64,000 nt of DNA from JBBATK01 sp044228685 (GCA_044228685.1 JBGAUL010000005.1:107145-171144), one strand, 5' to 3'. Shown: positions 9,261-18,731, counted from the first letter of the stretch. Notes: generated by a model not told the origin, from the letters alone. Program-made: numbers and translations.

Positions 9261-10346
9261 ATGACAGGACTTCCAATTCTTGATCTCGTTGCAGGATTGA
9301 TATTCGTATACTTTCTGTTATCGATTATAAACAACTCACTAATCGAGCTTGTTTCTGCTGTTTTCAACTTGCGAGCGCGCTATATGCTCCAATGGTTGCT
9401 GAAGACATTCAATGCTGATCTTTCAAGAACCAGCAAGGAAGGTAGGCCACCATTTTATCAACTCATCATCGACCACCCGATCATTGATGGCTTGAGTAAA
9501 TCAGGCATTTGCCCAAACTATATATCATCGAAACAGTTCGCCTCTGCACTGGTTGACATTATTTGTAGTGATCAGAATAGTGTGCCGAATGGTGTAGTAG
9601 AAATGCAAAAAGTAATCGCATCAACTCAACTCGTACCAGACCAACTCCGGTCTACGCTCTTGATGTTTCTAAGCAAGTCCCTCGCTGCAGAGAAACGTAT
9701 CGGCGATAATGTGATCGGGTTGGAGCACTTTACCCAGCAGGTTGAAGAATGGTATGATCACGCTATGGACAGGGTGGGAGGAGTATTCAAACGATCAACA
9801 ATGAAGATGACCCTCCTCTTCTCAATAGTTGCCACATTTTCACTTAACGTTGACAGTATCACGCTCGCACAATATCTGTATCAAAATCCGGAAATCCGCC
9901 AGAAGGTTGCAGCTTCAGCACTCGGCGCCATTCAAGACTCCAGCTACATCTCGATTAGTCGAAAAATAAAGAAAGCTCAGGCAGCTGTTTCGGACTCTTC
10001 AAATACTGATTCTGTTAGAAAGCAGAAAAACATCTCTGTTGACTCGACATTGGACCAAACTCTGTCAATATTGAGCGATCAGAGCAAGACCATACTTGAA
10101 ACATATTCTCTCATCAATACCAGTATCCCTATTGGTTGGGGCCAAGCTGATGTTGAATCGTGCAGAAAAGCACACCCAAATGGCTGTTGGCTCTTGTATT
10201 ATCTGCTGGAGAAGCTCCCTGGTTTTATTGTCACCATCCTTGCTCTTAATCTCGGGGCTCCCTTTTGGTTTGATGTACTTGGCAAAATTGCGAATCTGCG
10301 TAGCAGTATCAAGCCGGCTAAGTCTACGGTCTCTTCAACGCAATAA
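9261..10346 (+). CDS. Integral membrane protein of unknown function
   Basis: I chose the ATG at 9261 over an in-frame TTG six bases upstream, giving 361 residues. The N-terminus holds a hydrophobic helix (ILDLVAGLIFVYFLLSIINN) followed by a short motif (LIELVSAVFNLRARYMLQWL). A second hydrophobic stretch lies near MKMTLLFSIVATFSLNV (about 180), and a third sits near the C-terminus (LPGFIVTILALNLGAPFWF). The region between is soluble and helical. I do not recognise an enzymatic motif. It lies between the lysozyme and a secreted protein and could provide membrane anchoring or transport for the cluster. Confidence 0.7.
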   Translation: MTGLPILDLVAGLIFVYFLLSIINNSLIELVSAVFNLRARYMLQWLLKTFNADLSRTSKEGRPPFYQLIIDHPIIDGLSKSGICPNYISSKQFASALVDIICSDQNSVPNGVVEMQKVIASTQLVPDQLRSTLLMFLSKSLAAEKRIGDNVIGLEHFTQQVEEWYDHAMDRVGGVFKRSTMKMTLLFSIVATFSLNVDSITLAQYLYQNPEIRQKVAASALGAIQDSSYISISRKIKKAQAAVSDSSNTDSVRKQKNISVDSTLDQTLSILSDQSKTILETYSLINTSIPIGWGQADVESCRKAHPNGCWLLYYLLEKLPGFIVTILALNLGAPFWFDVLGKIANLRSSIKPAKSTVSSTQ

Positions 10347-10443
10347 GACGCTTATCCTATAACTGTATTAGCACTACAGTGCAACGAAGTAGAATTGTCT
10401 AAAGTGCTCAACCCTAATTTCATTCGATCAGAGGAACAATACA

Positions 10444-11145
10444 ATGAAAACAATCGCCTGGATCGTGTTCTGTTTTCTCTTCTTCATCTGCGCAAATCAT
10501 AGCGCAACTAATACCCCAAGTGCTAGCCCCCACCAAAGCACCCAGGCTCTAGCGGTTATCAACAATTATTGTGATGGAGATGCTTTTGATGGTGCAGACC
10601 GTCGGAGAGCTAAAACAAGCATCTCAAAAGCAAAGGTTGAATCGTACAACAACCTGAATGACATGATCGCAACACTTCCACCTGATGATGATATGGGTGT
10701 AAACCACAACCCACGAATTTCAAAAACTACAACATCTACTCGAGTTGTAGAGGAGAACAGAAATGTTCACATTAAATCGGCATGGATCTATGCTTACAAG
10801 CGAGAGACCGATGAAGATTATCATGTCCTCATAGGTTCATCGAAGAACAAAAAGTCAGCTACATTTTTCAATATTGAAGTATCGGGTTTACCATCTGCTA
10901 GCGCATCGAGTTATGCGAGGTTGAAAAAAGTAAGAAGTGCATTTGAAGAACTCATTGGGGACCACAATAATTGTTCTGGTAAATATGAAGAGCAATTCAT
11001 GAGTCATCCTAAGGAAATCGAATTCACTGGGTCTCTGTTTTTCGATATTCTACACTATGAAAACAAAGCATCTATCGGTCACAAATTTGCAAAAGCAAAA
11101 AGCTACTGGGAAGTTCATCCCGTGAGTGTGTTTAAGTCGAAGTGA
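10444..11145 (+). CDS. Secreted protein of unknown function
   Basis: This 233-residue protein begins with a clear export signal (MKTIAWIVFCFLFFICANHS). A GAGGAAC sequence just before the ATG is a good ribosome-binding site. The mature part is hydrophilic, with few cysteines, and has no motif I can name; a central segment (HIKSAWIYAYKRETDEDYHV) suggests a mixed alpha/beta fold. It sits between a membrane protein and a patatin phospholipase, so a role with those membrane-active products is plausible but unproven. Confidence 0.68.
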   Translation: MKTIAWIVFCFLFFICANHSATNTPSASPHQSTQALAVINNYCDGDAFDGADRRRAKTSISKAKVESYNNLNDMIATLPPDDDMGVNHNPRISKTTTSTRVVEENRNVHIKSAWIYAYKRETDEDYHVLIGSSKNKKSATFFNIEVSGLPSASASSYARLKKVRSAFEELIGDHNNCSGKYEEQFMSHPKEIEFTGSLFFDILHYENKASIGHKFAKAKSYWEVHPVSVFKSK

Positions 11146-11378
11146 CGGTTCGAACAATAGAACAGATACCCCTTGATTGGTAAACGAGTCTTTCTTTCCT
11201 CGTATGTAAGTCATCAAGTAAGCTGACAGCTCAACTCACAGCTATCGATATGAAGTCGAGACAGCTTAGATAGACTTAGAAAGGCTAGGGATTGTAGCAA
11301 ACTCTACTTCCATATCAATACGCGTGGTATAAATAATTGCGACGAACAACAGAGGGTAATGTGAACAATCTATAGACT

Positions 11379-14318
11379 ATGAATTCAGACACACCACATG
11401 GTAAAGCCGAGGTACCGTCGACAAACATGGATGCGAAAAAACTGTTTACGAACTCTTTTCATGACGTCTACGAGGCAGAACGATCCTATTTAGAACGAAG
11501 ACGAGCGAAGTACAATATTCCTAAAGACAACCTCGACTCAAACCTCTGGGGAATCAGCTTTTCTGGAGGTGGGATCCGCTCTGCAACTTTTGCATTAGGC
11601 GTGATGCAAACTCTTATGCGCAAAAACGTCTGGTTCTCAGAGGGCGTCTTTAAGCGCTTCGACTACATGAGTTCTGTTTCTGGTGGTGGATACACTGCCA
11701 CCTGTCTTTCTACGTTGCTAACCCCACATCGTAAAATTCCTTATCAGAACGGACTACCACCCACTCAGCAAGTAGTAACAGTCGAGAGTAGCTCGTCTCC
11801 ATTTGTTGGACTTGAAGAGAACTTACCTGACGAAGATGCCAATACGCCTCAACTCAAAAACTCCGTGCGTCACCAACTCCACCATCTACGTGCACATGGA
11901 AACTACCTGGCCGACCGTAAGTCACTATTCAGCTTTTCCTTACTGCGATTTGTCGGGACCGCAGTCTATGGTTCAGTTTTTACGACCATACTGGTCGGAT
12001 TATTATACCTGAGTGTGATAACAGTTCTTCACTTCATGCTATTGACGTTCTCGGGCATTGATGCTACTGATTTGAGTAACAAGCCGTCACCCACTGCCTC
12101 TCAAACTAAGGGTATCAAAATCGCAAAAAACCATTCGCCGGACGAGCTTGTTCCTGATGCGGTAGCACATTTTGGTTCAGATCTAAGCTTTGACCCTTTG
12201 AACAATGTCGTGATGAACTTGGGCTACTCACCAGTACCAACTAGTGACGTTGTGACCTACTCATCTTTCTCACAGCTACTTTCAGATTACTATCGGTCGG
12301 GACTACAAATACCTGTATACAACATTCTCGCACCTCTTAATCAAGACTACGTTTGTTCAGTTTTGTTAACGGTAGCTATTGTAGGATTTGGATGGGTTCT
12401 TGCGTGGATATGGGTCGCAGACGGATTTGCACATCACATAATGCGAAGAAACAAGTATAGCCCAGACTGCAATACCCCTGCAGGTGAAACTATCGACGTT
12501 GGGACTCATCGTTTACTTAGTAGAGCATACGTTAGCATTTCAACAACTTTTGCGCTTGTTGCAGCCGTCCTCATTACTAAATCCAGTCTTGGACCAGCAG
12601 ACAAGCTGGCAGGTCTTCTTGTTCCAGGAGCATTTTCAGCAGGAAGTATCATTGGAGCTCTTTTTGGCATTACGTTAAAGGAAAGTCACACGCCACTTCT
12701 TTTTCGTGTTACACGGTCAGTTTATGCAACTGTAAAAGGTGCGACAGTTTATGGCGGTCTTGCGTCTATTGTTATACCTATTCTTCTCGTATTCGGATTC
12801 TCAATTTCTCATTTTACAGTCGGCGCTGTTGCCGGTGGCATCACCTATTTGATTGGATTCGTCGCATTTCAGCAAGGAGCCACAAAGGTCAATACTATCA
12901 AGCTGCCCAAGAACATAGTTTTGAGATATTATCGAGCGATACTGAACGGTATTCTGTTTGTGCTACTGATAATGCTGCTCTCTCCCGCTACAAAGTTCTT
13001 ACTTGGAACCTATGCCCTCCTGGGAACTCCAACGGTGTACATACACCCATCGGTAATAACATTCTGCATCTTGGTGGCACTGCTAGTGTTTTTGAGCCGG
13101 TTCTTTGACTTAAACCGCATCTCACCGTTTGCATTTTATCAAGATCGTCTAACAGAGTCATACTTGCAAACCAATGCGCGTGTTCAACGATCAGATTGCA
13201 ACCAACCACGCCAAGGAAGACCACTAAAGCAGGTCAGAGACAACGAGTCAACTCTGCTTTGCAACTTGGGCGATCAGGAATTTCCAACATCCCCATATCA
13301 TATTATCAACGCTGCGCTCAATTTACATGGATCTGATGAGCTTATCCGCAATGCATACAAGTCTGACCATTTCATGTTTACCAGTAAGTATGTTGGATCG
13401 CGTACTACTGGATACGTCGCGACGAGAGATTTTATGCTCGATAAGAAAGGCCAGAGTCGTCTAAGAGTTGCACAAGCAATGACGATTTCAGGTGCTGCCG
13501 CCTCATCAGCAATGGGAATGTACAGCTTTGTTGCCCAGTCATTCTTGATGTTCATGTTTAATATTCGTCTGGGACAATGGCTGCCAAACCCCTGGGCTTA
13601 TTCGAAAGTTCCGTCAAAACGTATTCATCAAAGTCCTCACTTTTGGCTTCCGTACATCTTCAAGGAGATCCTTGGTCGCGCTCGTGCCGATAGCGATTAC
13701 ATAAACCTCAGCGACGGAGGTCACACAGGAGATAACCTTGGTCTCATGGCTCTACTGCATCGTCGATGCAAGCTTATTGTTATAGTCGCATCCGAGGACG
13801 ACGCCAAGAATCAATTCAATTCTCTTAACCAAGCCATTCGTATCGCAAAGATTGAGGAGAATATCACTATTGATATTGATTTGTCAGCTCTACACGTCGA
13901 ACCGGATGCAGGATCTCCTTTTGACTCAGAGACGTGCGTGGCAGTTGGAACAATTCGTTATCCCTCTACTGACCGTCGGTTCCCGGATTGCAAGCCTCGA
14001 AGCGATGAAGACGGTGTATTGTTATACTTAAAGGCTGGCTTATGCGCACTTACTGCAGCAAATGACGGAGAGCATCTAGATCTTATCGCCAAGAACTTCC
14101 TCACTTCGCAGGCAAATGATATGCATACAGAACCGAAATCGTTTTGGACGATCCCAGCGGACGTCATTGGCTACAAGCGTGTAAACCCTGAATTCCCAAA
14201 TCAGACTACTGGAGATCAGTTCTTTGACACAAATCAGTTTGAGGCATATCGCGCCTTAGGTGAGTATTGTGCAAAAGGATTACTACCTCTTCTACGCCTT
14301 TGTACGTTCGAGTGCTGA
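11379..14318 (+). CDS. Membrane-anchored patatin-like phospholipase
   Basis: This 979-residue lipid acyl hydrolase has its patatin domain split around a multi-pass membrane insert. The oxyanion loop is SGGGIRSATFALGV (about 58-71), the nucleophile elbow is SSVSGGGYT (about 103) and the catalytic Asp lies in LSDGGHTGDNLG (about 780), completing the Ser-Asp dyad. Between them are about eight hydrophobic segments (roughly 185-220, 325-350, 385-600). Patatins cleave phospholipid ester bonds; here the catalytic halves would face the cytoplasm next to the membrane. Such proteins can act as membrane-damaging effectors in bacterial defence, but no nucleotide cyclase or sensor gene is adjacent. It is far longer than stand-alone patatins. 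Confidence 0.85.
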   Translation: MNSDTPHGKAEVPSTNMDAKKLFTNSFHDVYEAERSYLERRRAKYNIPKDNLDSNLWGISFSGGGIRSATFALGVMQTLMRKNVWFSEGVFKRFDYMSSVSGGGYTATCLSTLLTPHRKIPYQNGLPPTQQVVTVESSSSPFVGLEENLPDEDANTPQLKNSVRHQLHHLRAHGNYLADRKSLFSFSLLRFVGTAVYGSVFTTILVGLLYLSVITVLHFMLLTFSGIDATDLSNKPSPTASQTKGIKIAKNHSPDELVPDAVAHFGSDLSFDPLNNVVMNLGYSPVPTSDVVTYSSFSQLLSDYYRSGLQIPVYNILAPLNQDYVCSVLLTVAIVGFGWVLAWIWVADGFAHHIMRRNKYSPDCNTPAGETIDVGTHRLLSRAYVSISTTFALVAAVLITKSSLGPADKLAGLLVPGAFSAGSIIGALFGITLKESHTPLLFRVTRSVYATVKGATVYGGLASIVIPILLVFGFSISHFTVGAVAGGITYLIGFVAFQQGATKVNTIKLPKNIVLRYYRAILNGILFVLLIMLLSPATKFLLGTYALLGTPTVYIHPSVITFCILVALLVFLSRFFDLNRISPFAFYQDRLTESYLQTNARVQRSDCNQPRQGRPLKQVRDNESTLLCNLGDQEFPTSPYHIINAALNLHGSDELIRNAYKSDHFMFTSKYVGSRTTGYVATRDFMLDKKGQSRLRVAQAMTISGAAASSAMGMYSFVAQSFLMFMFNIRLGQWLPNPWAYSKVPSKRIHQSPHFWLPYIFKEILGRARADSDYINLSDGGHTGDNLGLMALLHRRCKLIVIVASEDDAKNQFNSLNQAIRIAKIEENITIDIDLSALHVEPDAGSPFDSETCVAVGTIRYPSTDRRFPDCKPRSDEDGVLLYLKAGLCALTAANDGEHLDLIAKNFLTSQANDMHTEPKSFWTIPADVIGYKRVNPEFPNQTTGDQFFDTNQFEAYRALGEYCAKGLLPLLRLCTFEC

Positions 14319-14588
14319 AACATCGGGACATTATTTGTGCAAACCACTCACGCAAGAGTTTAACTCCACCCTTCATCACTTGGGATTTCTTCATGGAAGA
14401 TCAAATGGTTGGGGACTTGATACTGAAACCCATAACTCCATTTACAAAAGATTCGACAACCGATAACGTGATTGTTAAAATGGATCTTTTTCCTGCGTCC
14501 CACGAACTGATTTGATCATGACAAGATGACTTGTGGTGGATGAGATGGGCGAAAAACATGTTTCACTTGCAATACATACATAAGCTTT

Positions 14589-15596
14589 ATGACAAAGACA
14601 GTTTACTTTTTCGGCGCTGGTGTTTCAGTGCCATTTGGATATCCAACCACCAAGGAGATCATGACGCGGATCTTCGAATCAGGGAGACGCAAGCCAACTG
14701 TTGCGGGAACTACTTTCGAGACCCTTTTTCGAAAGATTGTTCCTGGATTTAGACTACACTCAACATCTCTCGGTGTTGTGGACGTGCTCTCTCTGCTTGA
14801 CTATTCCATCGACCAACAGTTTCGTTTGTTTAAATCCCATAAGCAATTGACAGAAGTGGAACTGCGGCGGCTCATTGAAGTGCGGCTCATAGCTAAATGG
14901 CAAGAGATCTCGTTCTCAGGCTTTGGCACGGGTGACTACAAGATATTTTCGAATTGGGTGAAAAGGGTTCTTAGTCGCAAGAACCAATCGACAACATTCA
15001 TCTCGAGCAACTATGACTATGAATTGGAGCACGCGATATTCGAACTGTCAAACATTGACTTTACGACAATCGATCATGGTTTCAGCTGGCGAGATCCCAG
15101 TAATAGCGACCGATCGTATGTGTACCACAGACCAACCGACCCGGCTTGTTCACTGTTCAAGATTCATGGATCTGTCAATTGGCTGCAATGCCCGAGCTGT
15201 AAACACATATACATAAACCAAGGACAAATAGCAGGATTGACCAACGAAAAATGTCATTGCGGATTCAGCAGAATTTTTCCTCTTCTCGTAGCTCCATCCC
15301 TCATTAGAGGAACAAGTGACCCTAATCTACAATCTATTTGGCAAGCCTCTATGGAGGCCCTTCGTACAGCCGACAAGTGGGTTATTGCTGGATACTCACT
15401 TCCTCCTGAAGATATTAACATTCGTAGTATGTTAATAAGGGCTTATAACAATAGGGATACAAAGAACAAACCACTTGTCACTGTTGTACAAATCGATAAT
15501 GAAGCCAAGGCCAAATACACTGAATTGTTTCCTAATTGTGACTATGTAACTCCGCCGAACGGCTTCATCGGATACTGTAAAAGTCAGTTAATCTAA
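14589..15596 (+). CDS. SIR2-like domain protein
   Basis: This 335-residue NAD-binding SIR2-fold protein opens with FFGAGVSVPFGYPTT, the glycine-rich loop. FISSNYDYELEH (about 138) matches the NxD motif, and FKIHGSVNWLQCPSC starts a zinc knuckle completed by CHCG about 20 residues later. WVIAGYSLPPEDINIRS is the conserved C-terminal strand. Bacterial SIR2 proteins of this type are often NADases in antiphage systems; others deacylate proteins. The stop is 29 bases before the next gene, which encodes a PUA/EVE-like protein, so the two probably form a unit. An NAD-depleting defence role is an inference. Confidence 0.8.
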   Translation: MTKTVYFFGAGVSVPFGYPTTKEIMTRIFESGRRKPTVAGTTFETLFRKIVPGFRLHSTSLGVVDVLSLLDYSIDQQFRLFKSHKQLTEVELRRLIEVRLIAKWQEISFSGFGTGDYKIFSNWVKRVLSRKNQSTTFISSNYDYELEHAIFELSNIDFTTIDHGFSWRDPSNSDRSYVYHRPTDPACSLFKIHGSVNWLQCPSCKHIYINQGQIAGLTNEKCHCGFSRIFPLLVAPSLIRGTSDPNLQSIWQASMEALRTADKWVIAGYSLPPEDINIRSMLIRAYNNRDTKNKPLVTVVQIDNEAKAKYTELFPNCDYVTPPNGFIGYCKSQLI

Positions 15597-15625
15597 TACT
15601 TGTTTCACCGATTAATGATGTTAGT

Positions 15626-16297
15626 ATGGCCAACTATCCTTGTTCATTCGATCCACTCTGCAGCACACCTCTAGGAAAGCACAGCTCGATCGTATTTAAA
15701 ATTCCTCCGTTTGTAGATGGATCTTGCCGAAGAGAGCCTGATTTTGAGCACTCCTTTCCTTCCATTACTGGCCTTTGTCGTCCAGACGGACAAGGCAATG
15801 GGAGTTTTGCTCGACGACTCAAGGTCGGTGATCGAGTAATCTATTGGACCAACAAAGTGTACGACGTGAACTATCTTGTTGCCGTACTAGAAGTACAGGA
15901 AAAATTCGATTCGCATAGCCTTGCAAGCACATGGTATCGAACTCGCGAGCTCCCGTATCCGAACAATCTAATGATCAGAGGCAACGACTGTAAGCCTTGG
16001 CTGCAAACTCATCAAGACCCGAATTGCGTCGACGACCCTTATGCTTTGAAAGCCTGGGACAATGAGTACAAGGAGCGTGCATCACATCATCCGGATGTTG
16101 CTGTTTGTCAGTTTTGGAAAGGCATTAGATTTATTAATGATCCACCTGCATTCAACGTAGTTGAAGTTTTCGGCAGACGGGTAGGCACAGAAAATCCCGG
16201 TGCACTTCAGGAAAATGAGTGGGTTGCATTTGAACAATGGCTACATGCAACTCTAAAGAATAGATATGGGTCCAAATATTACGACCTTAACTCATAG
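15626..16297 (+). CDS. PUA/EVE-like (nucleotide-modification-associated) protein
   Basis: This 223-residue protein has a central beta-rich core (RRLKVGDRVIYWTNKV, then LVAVLEVQEKF) typical of PUA/EVE-like folds that read modified bases. Its C-terminus (ENEWVAFEQWLHATL) resembles that of the protein at 31540-32130. Assignment to the nucleotide-modification-associated (Nmad) group is tentative. It is 29 bases downstream of the SIR2 gene. Pairing of a base-reader with a SIR2 effector would suit recognition of foreign modified DNA, but this is inferred from context only. Confidence 0.5.
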   Translation: MANYPCSFDPLCSTPLGKHSSIVFKIPPFVDGSCRREPDFEHSFPSITGLCRPDGQGNGSFARRLKVGDRVIYWTNKVYDVNYLVAVLEVQEKFDSHSLASTWYRTRELPYPNNLMIRGNDCKPWLQTHQDPNCVDDPYALKAWDNEYKERASHHPDVAVCQFWKGIRFINDPPAFNVVEVFGRRVGTENPGALQENEWVAFEQWLHATLKNRYGSKYYDLNS

Positions 16298-16486
16298 TAC
16301 GAACAGAGGCACCAGTTTCAGTATTAGAGTGGACTTGATGGGGCTCTTGTCGTGTTACCCCAGTTTGTTCATTCGGGATGCACCACGATTCCATTCGGAT
16401 GTAGTCAATTTATCAAACAACTGAAACTCATCACCCAGTCGTCACCGGCTAGCCACGGTAGAGAATGAACCTGATTTAACGTAGGT

Positions 16487-16504
16487 AGCCGGTTTCGGCT
16501 TTTT
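16487..16504 (+). terminator. Possible weak intrinsic terminator
   Basis: AGCCG-GTTT-CGGCT followed by TTTT, 190 bases after the PUA/EVE-like gene. The stem is only 5 bp, so confidence is limited. The remaining bases 16298-16486 hold nothing recognised. Confidence 0.4.
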
Positions 16505-16569
16505 GGGCGATGCTCTACACCGTCGTCCACTCAACTGAAAGGCAAACAACTTGCTGTATTCTTCAGGTA

Positions 16570-17769
16570 TCACCACGTCCAACAGTGAACCAGAATTCCA
16601 GGAACCAACACCTTCATCTGTGAGGTAACACTAGTGATGTCGGTTCCCGCATTAGTCGCTAGCCCTAAGATGTGATCGTCATACCAAGCAAGGAAGCTAC
16701 CCGGCGAATGATACGCATCTCCCACGATGCCCTCGCTCAAGCTCACTGTAGCTTGATCAACTTCCGTTCGAACGATGGCACGGATCGCTTTTGAACCATT
16801 AACAACTGTAGTTTCAGTCTCATAGTAAAACAGTCGGCTTCCGTTCGGGGAATATCTTGGGTCCGAACGCGAGACGTCGTCATTTTTCTGTACCACGGTT
16901 TTACCAGTTTGAACGTTACAAAATGCCAGGTAACGCACATTTGCCCATTTTCGAGACTTGATGTCCAGTGCTACCGTCTGACCATCAGGCGACCACGTTG
17001 CGTGTTGAGGATAGTCCATGTACGAAACTACCTTCTTTGCATTCTTTCCATCATAGTCAGCGATGAACAACTCCGGTATCGTGCTCTCCCGGCCGTTGTC
17101 ATCAGTTACAGCCGTTCCTTGATAGTACAAACACTTCTTGCCGTCCGGAGAAAACGAACATTTGTCTACTCCAGAGAACGTGCTCACTGGCTTGCCGGTT
17201 GTGGTATTAATAATGTAATACGTTTGGTCATAACGCGTAACAAGTAAACCAGACGGTAGCCATGCTACAATACTGGAACCATTATTGAATTTCAAGTAAT
17301 TAGCCTTCAGTGAGTCAGAGTTGACCGAATAGGAACCCATATTTTGAAACACATACTTGTCTCCTTCTTTCTTCTGGTTCATGAAGTTAAAGCCCAGCGT
17401 CTTTTCATCGCGCCATGCCATGGCAACAAGCGCTGCGTTCGGTGAATTAGCAACAACGTTAAACTTAAAAGGACGATGGTTCACGATGGCGACGTAAACA
17501 GAACTCCCCAAGCGATACGATAATGCAAGCTTCGTGTTGCCAGGTGACACTGCCTTTTCAAAAATCGAGTTGGTGGTAGCAATAATTAATGTATCGAAGT
17601 CCGCGGACTTATCGAAGTAGTGATATCCTGACCCGCTGTCGAAGCGAATTCCGGCAAGCGGCATGTTAGCGCAGATGAGAGTGGAGCTTGATGGAACAAC
17701 TGTTATGAAGCAAGCGAACACAATAGCGAGCCAATGGCATGTGAATTCATGAGATAATTTTGCTTTCAT
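16570..17769 (-). CDS. Secreted TolB/WD40-like beta-propeller
   Basis: This 399-residue protein has an N-terminal hydrophobic signal (WLAIVFACFITVVPSSSTLI). It carries repeats of the PD40/TolB type built around S-P-D-G or S-P-N-G turns: CSFSPDGKKCLYY, ATWSPDGQTVALDI and PRYSPNGSRLFYYE. These form a beta-propeller used for protein binding in the envelope or outside. It follows a 60-residue membrane protein by 17 bases on the same strand, so the two are probably one transcription unit behind the structured leader at 18045-18136. The ligand is unknown. Confidence 0.78.
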   Translation of the reverse strand: MKAKLSHEFTCHWLAIVFACFITVVPSSSTLICANMPLAGIRFDSGSGYHYFDKSADFDTLIIATTNSIFEKAVSPGNTKLALSYRLGSSVYVAIVNHRPFKFNVVANSPNAALVAMAWRDEKTLGFNFMNQKKEGDKYVFQNMGSYSVNSDSLKANYLKFNNGSSIVAWLPSGLLVTRYDQTYYIINTTTGKPVSTFSGVDKCSFSPDGKKCLYYQGTAVTDDNGRESTIPELFIADYDGKNAKKVVSYMDYPQHATWSPDGQTVALDIKSRKWANVRYLAFCNVQTGKTVVQKNDDVSRSDPRYSPNGSRLFYYETETTVVNGSKAIRAIVRTEVDQATVSLSEGIVGDAYHSPGSFLAWYDDHILGLATNAGTDITSVTSQMKVLVPGILVHCWTW

Positions 17770-17781
17770 GACGTGCTCCTT

Positions 17782-17964
17782 TCACCAGTATCCAAAGCAA
17801 GCACCGACGAAGCGCCGACCTGCCTTGAAAAAGAGTGGAACAATCAGGCTTACTGCCATGAATCCAAACATCCAGCCAAAAAGAATGAAATAGATCCAAT
17901 GCATCTTTCGAACTTTCAATCCCGAGATGCCACTAGGACCGTCGGTGATAATAATTGTCGACAT
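17782..17964 (-). CDS. Small single-pass membrane protein
   Basis: This 60-residue protein starts at the ATG at 17964, preceded by AGGTGAG at a good distance; an in-frame GTG six bases earlier is less likely. A soluble N-terminal stretch (IIITDGPSGISGLKVRKMHW) precedes one transmembrane helix (IYFILFGWMFGFMAVSLIVP) and a basic tail. It lies 12 bases upstream of the beta-propeller gene, which suggests joint function at the membrane. I do not recognise a family. Confidence 0.6.
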   Translation of the reverse strand: MSTIIITDGPSGISGLKVRKMHWIYFILFGWMFGFMAVSLIVPLFFKAGRRFVGACFGYW

Positions 17965-18006
17965 ACTCACCTCACATTAATATTCCCTGCAGTGGTTGAC
18001 TACAAA

Positions 18007-18043
18007 GCCTAAACTGAGACGCAGGTATACCACAGGTTTAGGC
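18007..18043. repeat. Inverted repeat upstream of small membrane protein gene
   Basis: GCCTAAAC (18007-18014) and GTTTAGGC (18036-18043) form an 8-bp inverted repeat with a 21-bp spacer, 43 bases upstream of the 17964 start. It could be an operator for a dimeric regulator. Confidence 0.4.
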
Positions 18044-18044
18044 A

Positions 18045-18136
18045 ATAAAAAAGGCACGGAAGCCACCTATTCCACCACAACGTTCAACCACGAACGTAAA
18101 CGCGAAACAGGACGGCCCCGTGCCTTGTGAGCACGG
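18045..18136 (-). promoter_or_regulatory. Structured leader with competing hairpins (attenuator-like)
   Basis: Read on the minus strand, CCGTGC (18136-18131) can pair with GCACGG (18123-18118) across a 7-base loop. The overlapping GGCACGG (18124-18118) can instead pair with CCGTGCC (18059-18053), which is followed at once by TTTTTTATT. Inside the large loop is a perfect hairpin, ACGTTC-GTGGTT-GAACGT. One strand segment thus belongs to two mutually exclusive stems, one of which looks like an intrinsic terminator. It lies about 80 bases upstream of the small membrane protein/beta-propeller unit. Whether it is an attenuator, a riboswitch-like RNA or simply the terminator of a small RNA cannot be decided here. 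Confidence 0.42.
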
Positions 18137-18604
18137 AGCTTGGCCCGTTTCTGCGCGTTTAATAAAAAATGTGGTTGATTTTGTGATGCAGAACCGAGTA
18201 AAGCTCTATTTAGACTGACAGATTAAAGTCCTTTGATTTTCCTTGTTAAAGTGTGAATTGTTAGTACTGATTTCAAATTGAGATTCCAAATGACCGGAAG
18301 TCTGGTCGCTGTTTTTCTCAACCAGTGATCTCAATGGCAAATTCCGAATTATAGCGCGGGCGAGCAACTGAAAACTCACACGAAATCATCAAGAAGCGAC
18401 GAGTTACAGTAGGACATTTATCCGGAACGTCTCGTTTCCGTCTCGCGGCCAACGATTTCTCGTTTACAATATCATGTGTAAGACCTGACAGAGTCATGAG
18501 TTATGCAAACAGGCACCGGTCACAGCGCAGATTTGAGGTTGAAATCTGCTAGAGATCAGGATCAGCTGATTTGAGTTTGTATCTGTTCCCACCAGACCCA
18601 AACG
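18137..18604. other. Intergenic region upstream of integrase
   Basis: No coding frame is seen. Around 18420-18460 there are related direct repeats (GGAACGTCTCG, then TTTCCGTCTCG) that resemble the AAACGTCCG repeats at 18711-18731. Confidence 0.4.
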
Positions 18605-18731
18605 ACGTGTTCGTTCGGCCGGTTTCCTCAGGACTTCCGAACGGACGAACGGATCCAACAACGTGTTCGTACTGCTGGTGTCCCTACGCCTTTCGAACGT
18701 ACTGATTTACGAAACGTCCGGAAACCGTCCG
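18605..18731 (+). repeat. Direct-repeat cluster upstream of integrase
   Basis: ACGTGTTCGT occurs at 18605-18614 and again at 18661-18670. CGAACGGACGAACGG sits between them, and GAAACGTCCG / GAAACCGTCCG lie in tandem at 18711-18731. The integrase gene starts 195 bases later. Such clusters are typical of recombinase or excisionase binding sites, or of iterons. Matching AAACGTCCGTG repeats occur at 51854-51875 near the tRNA-Val. Confidence 0.5.
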
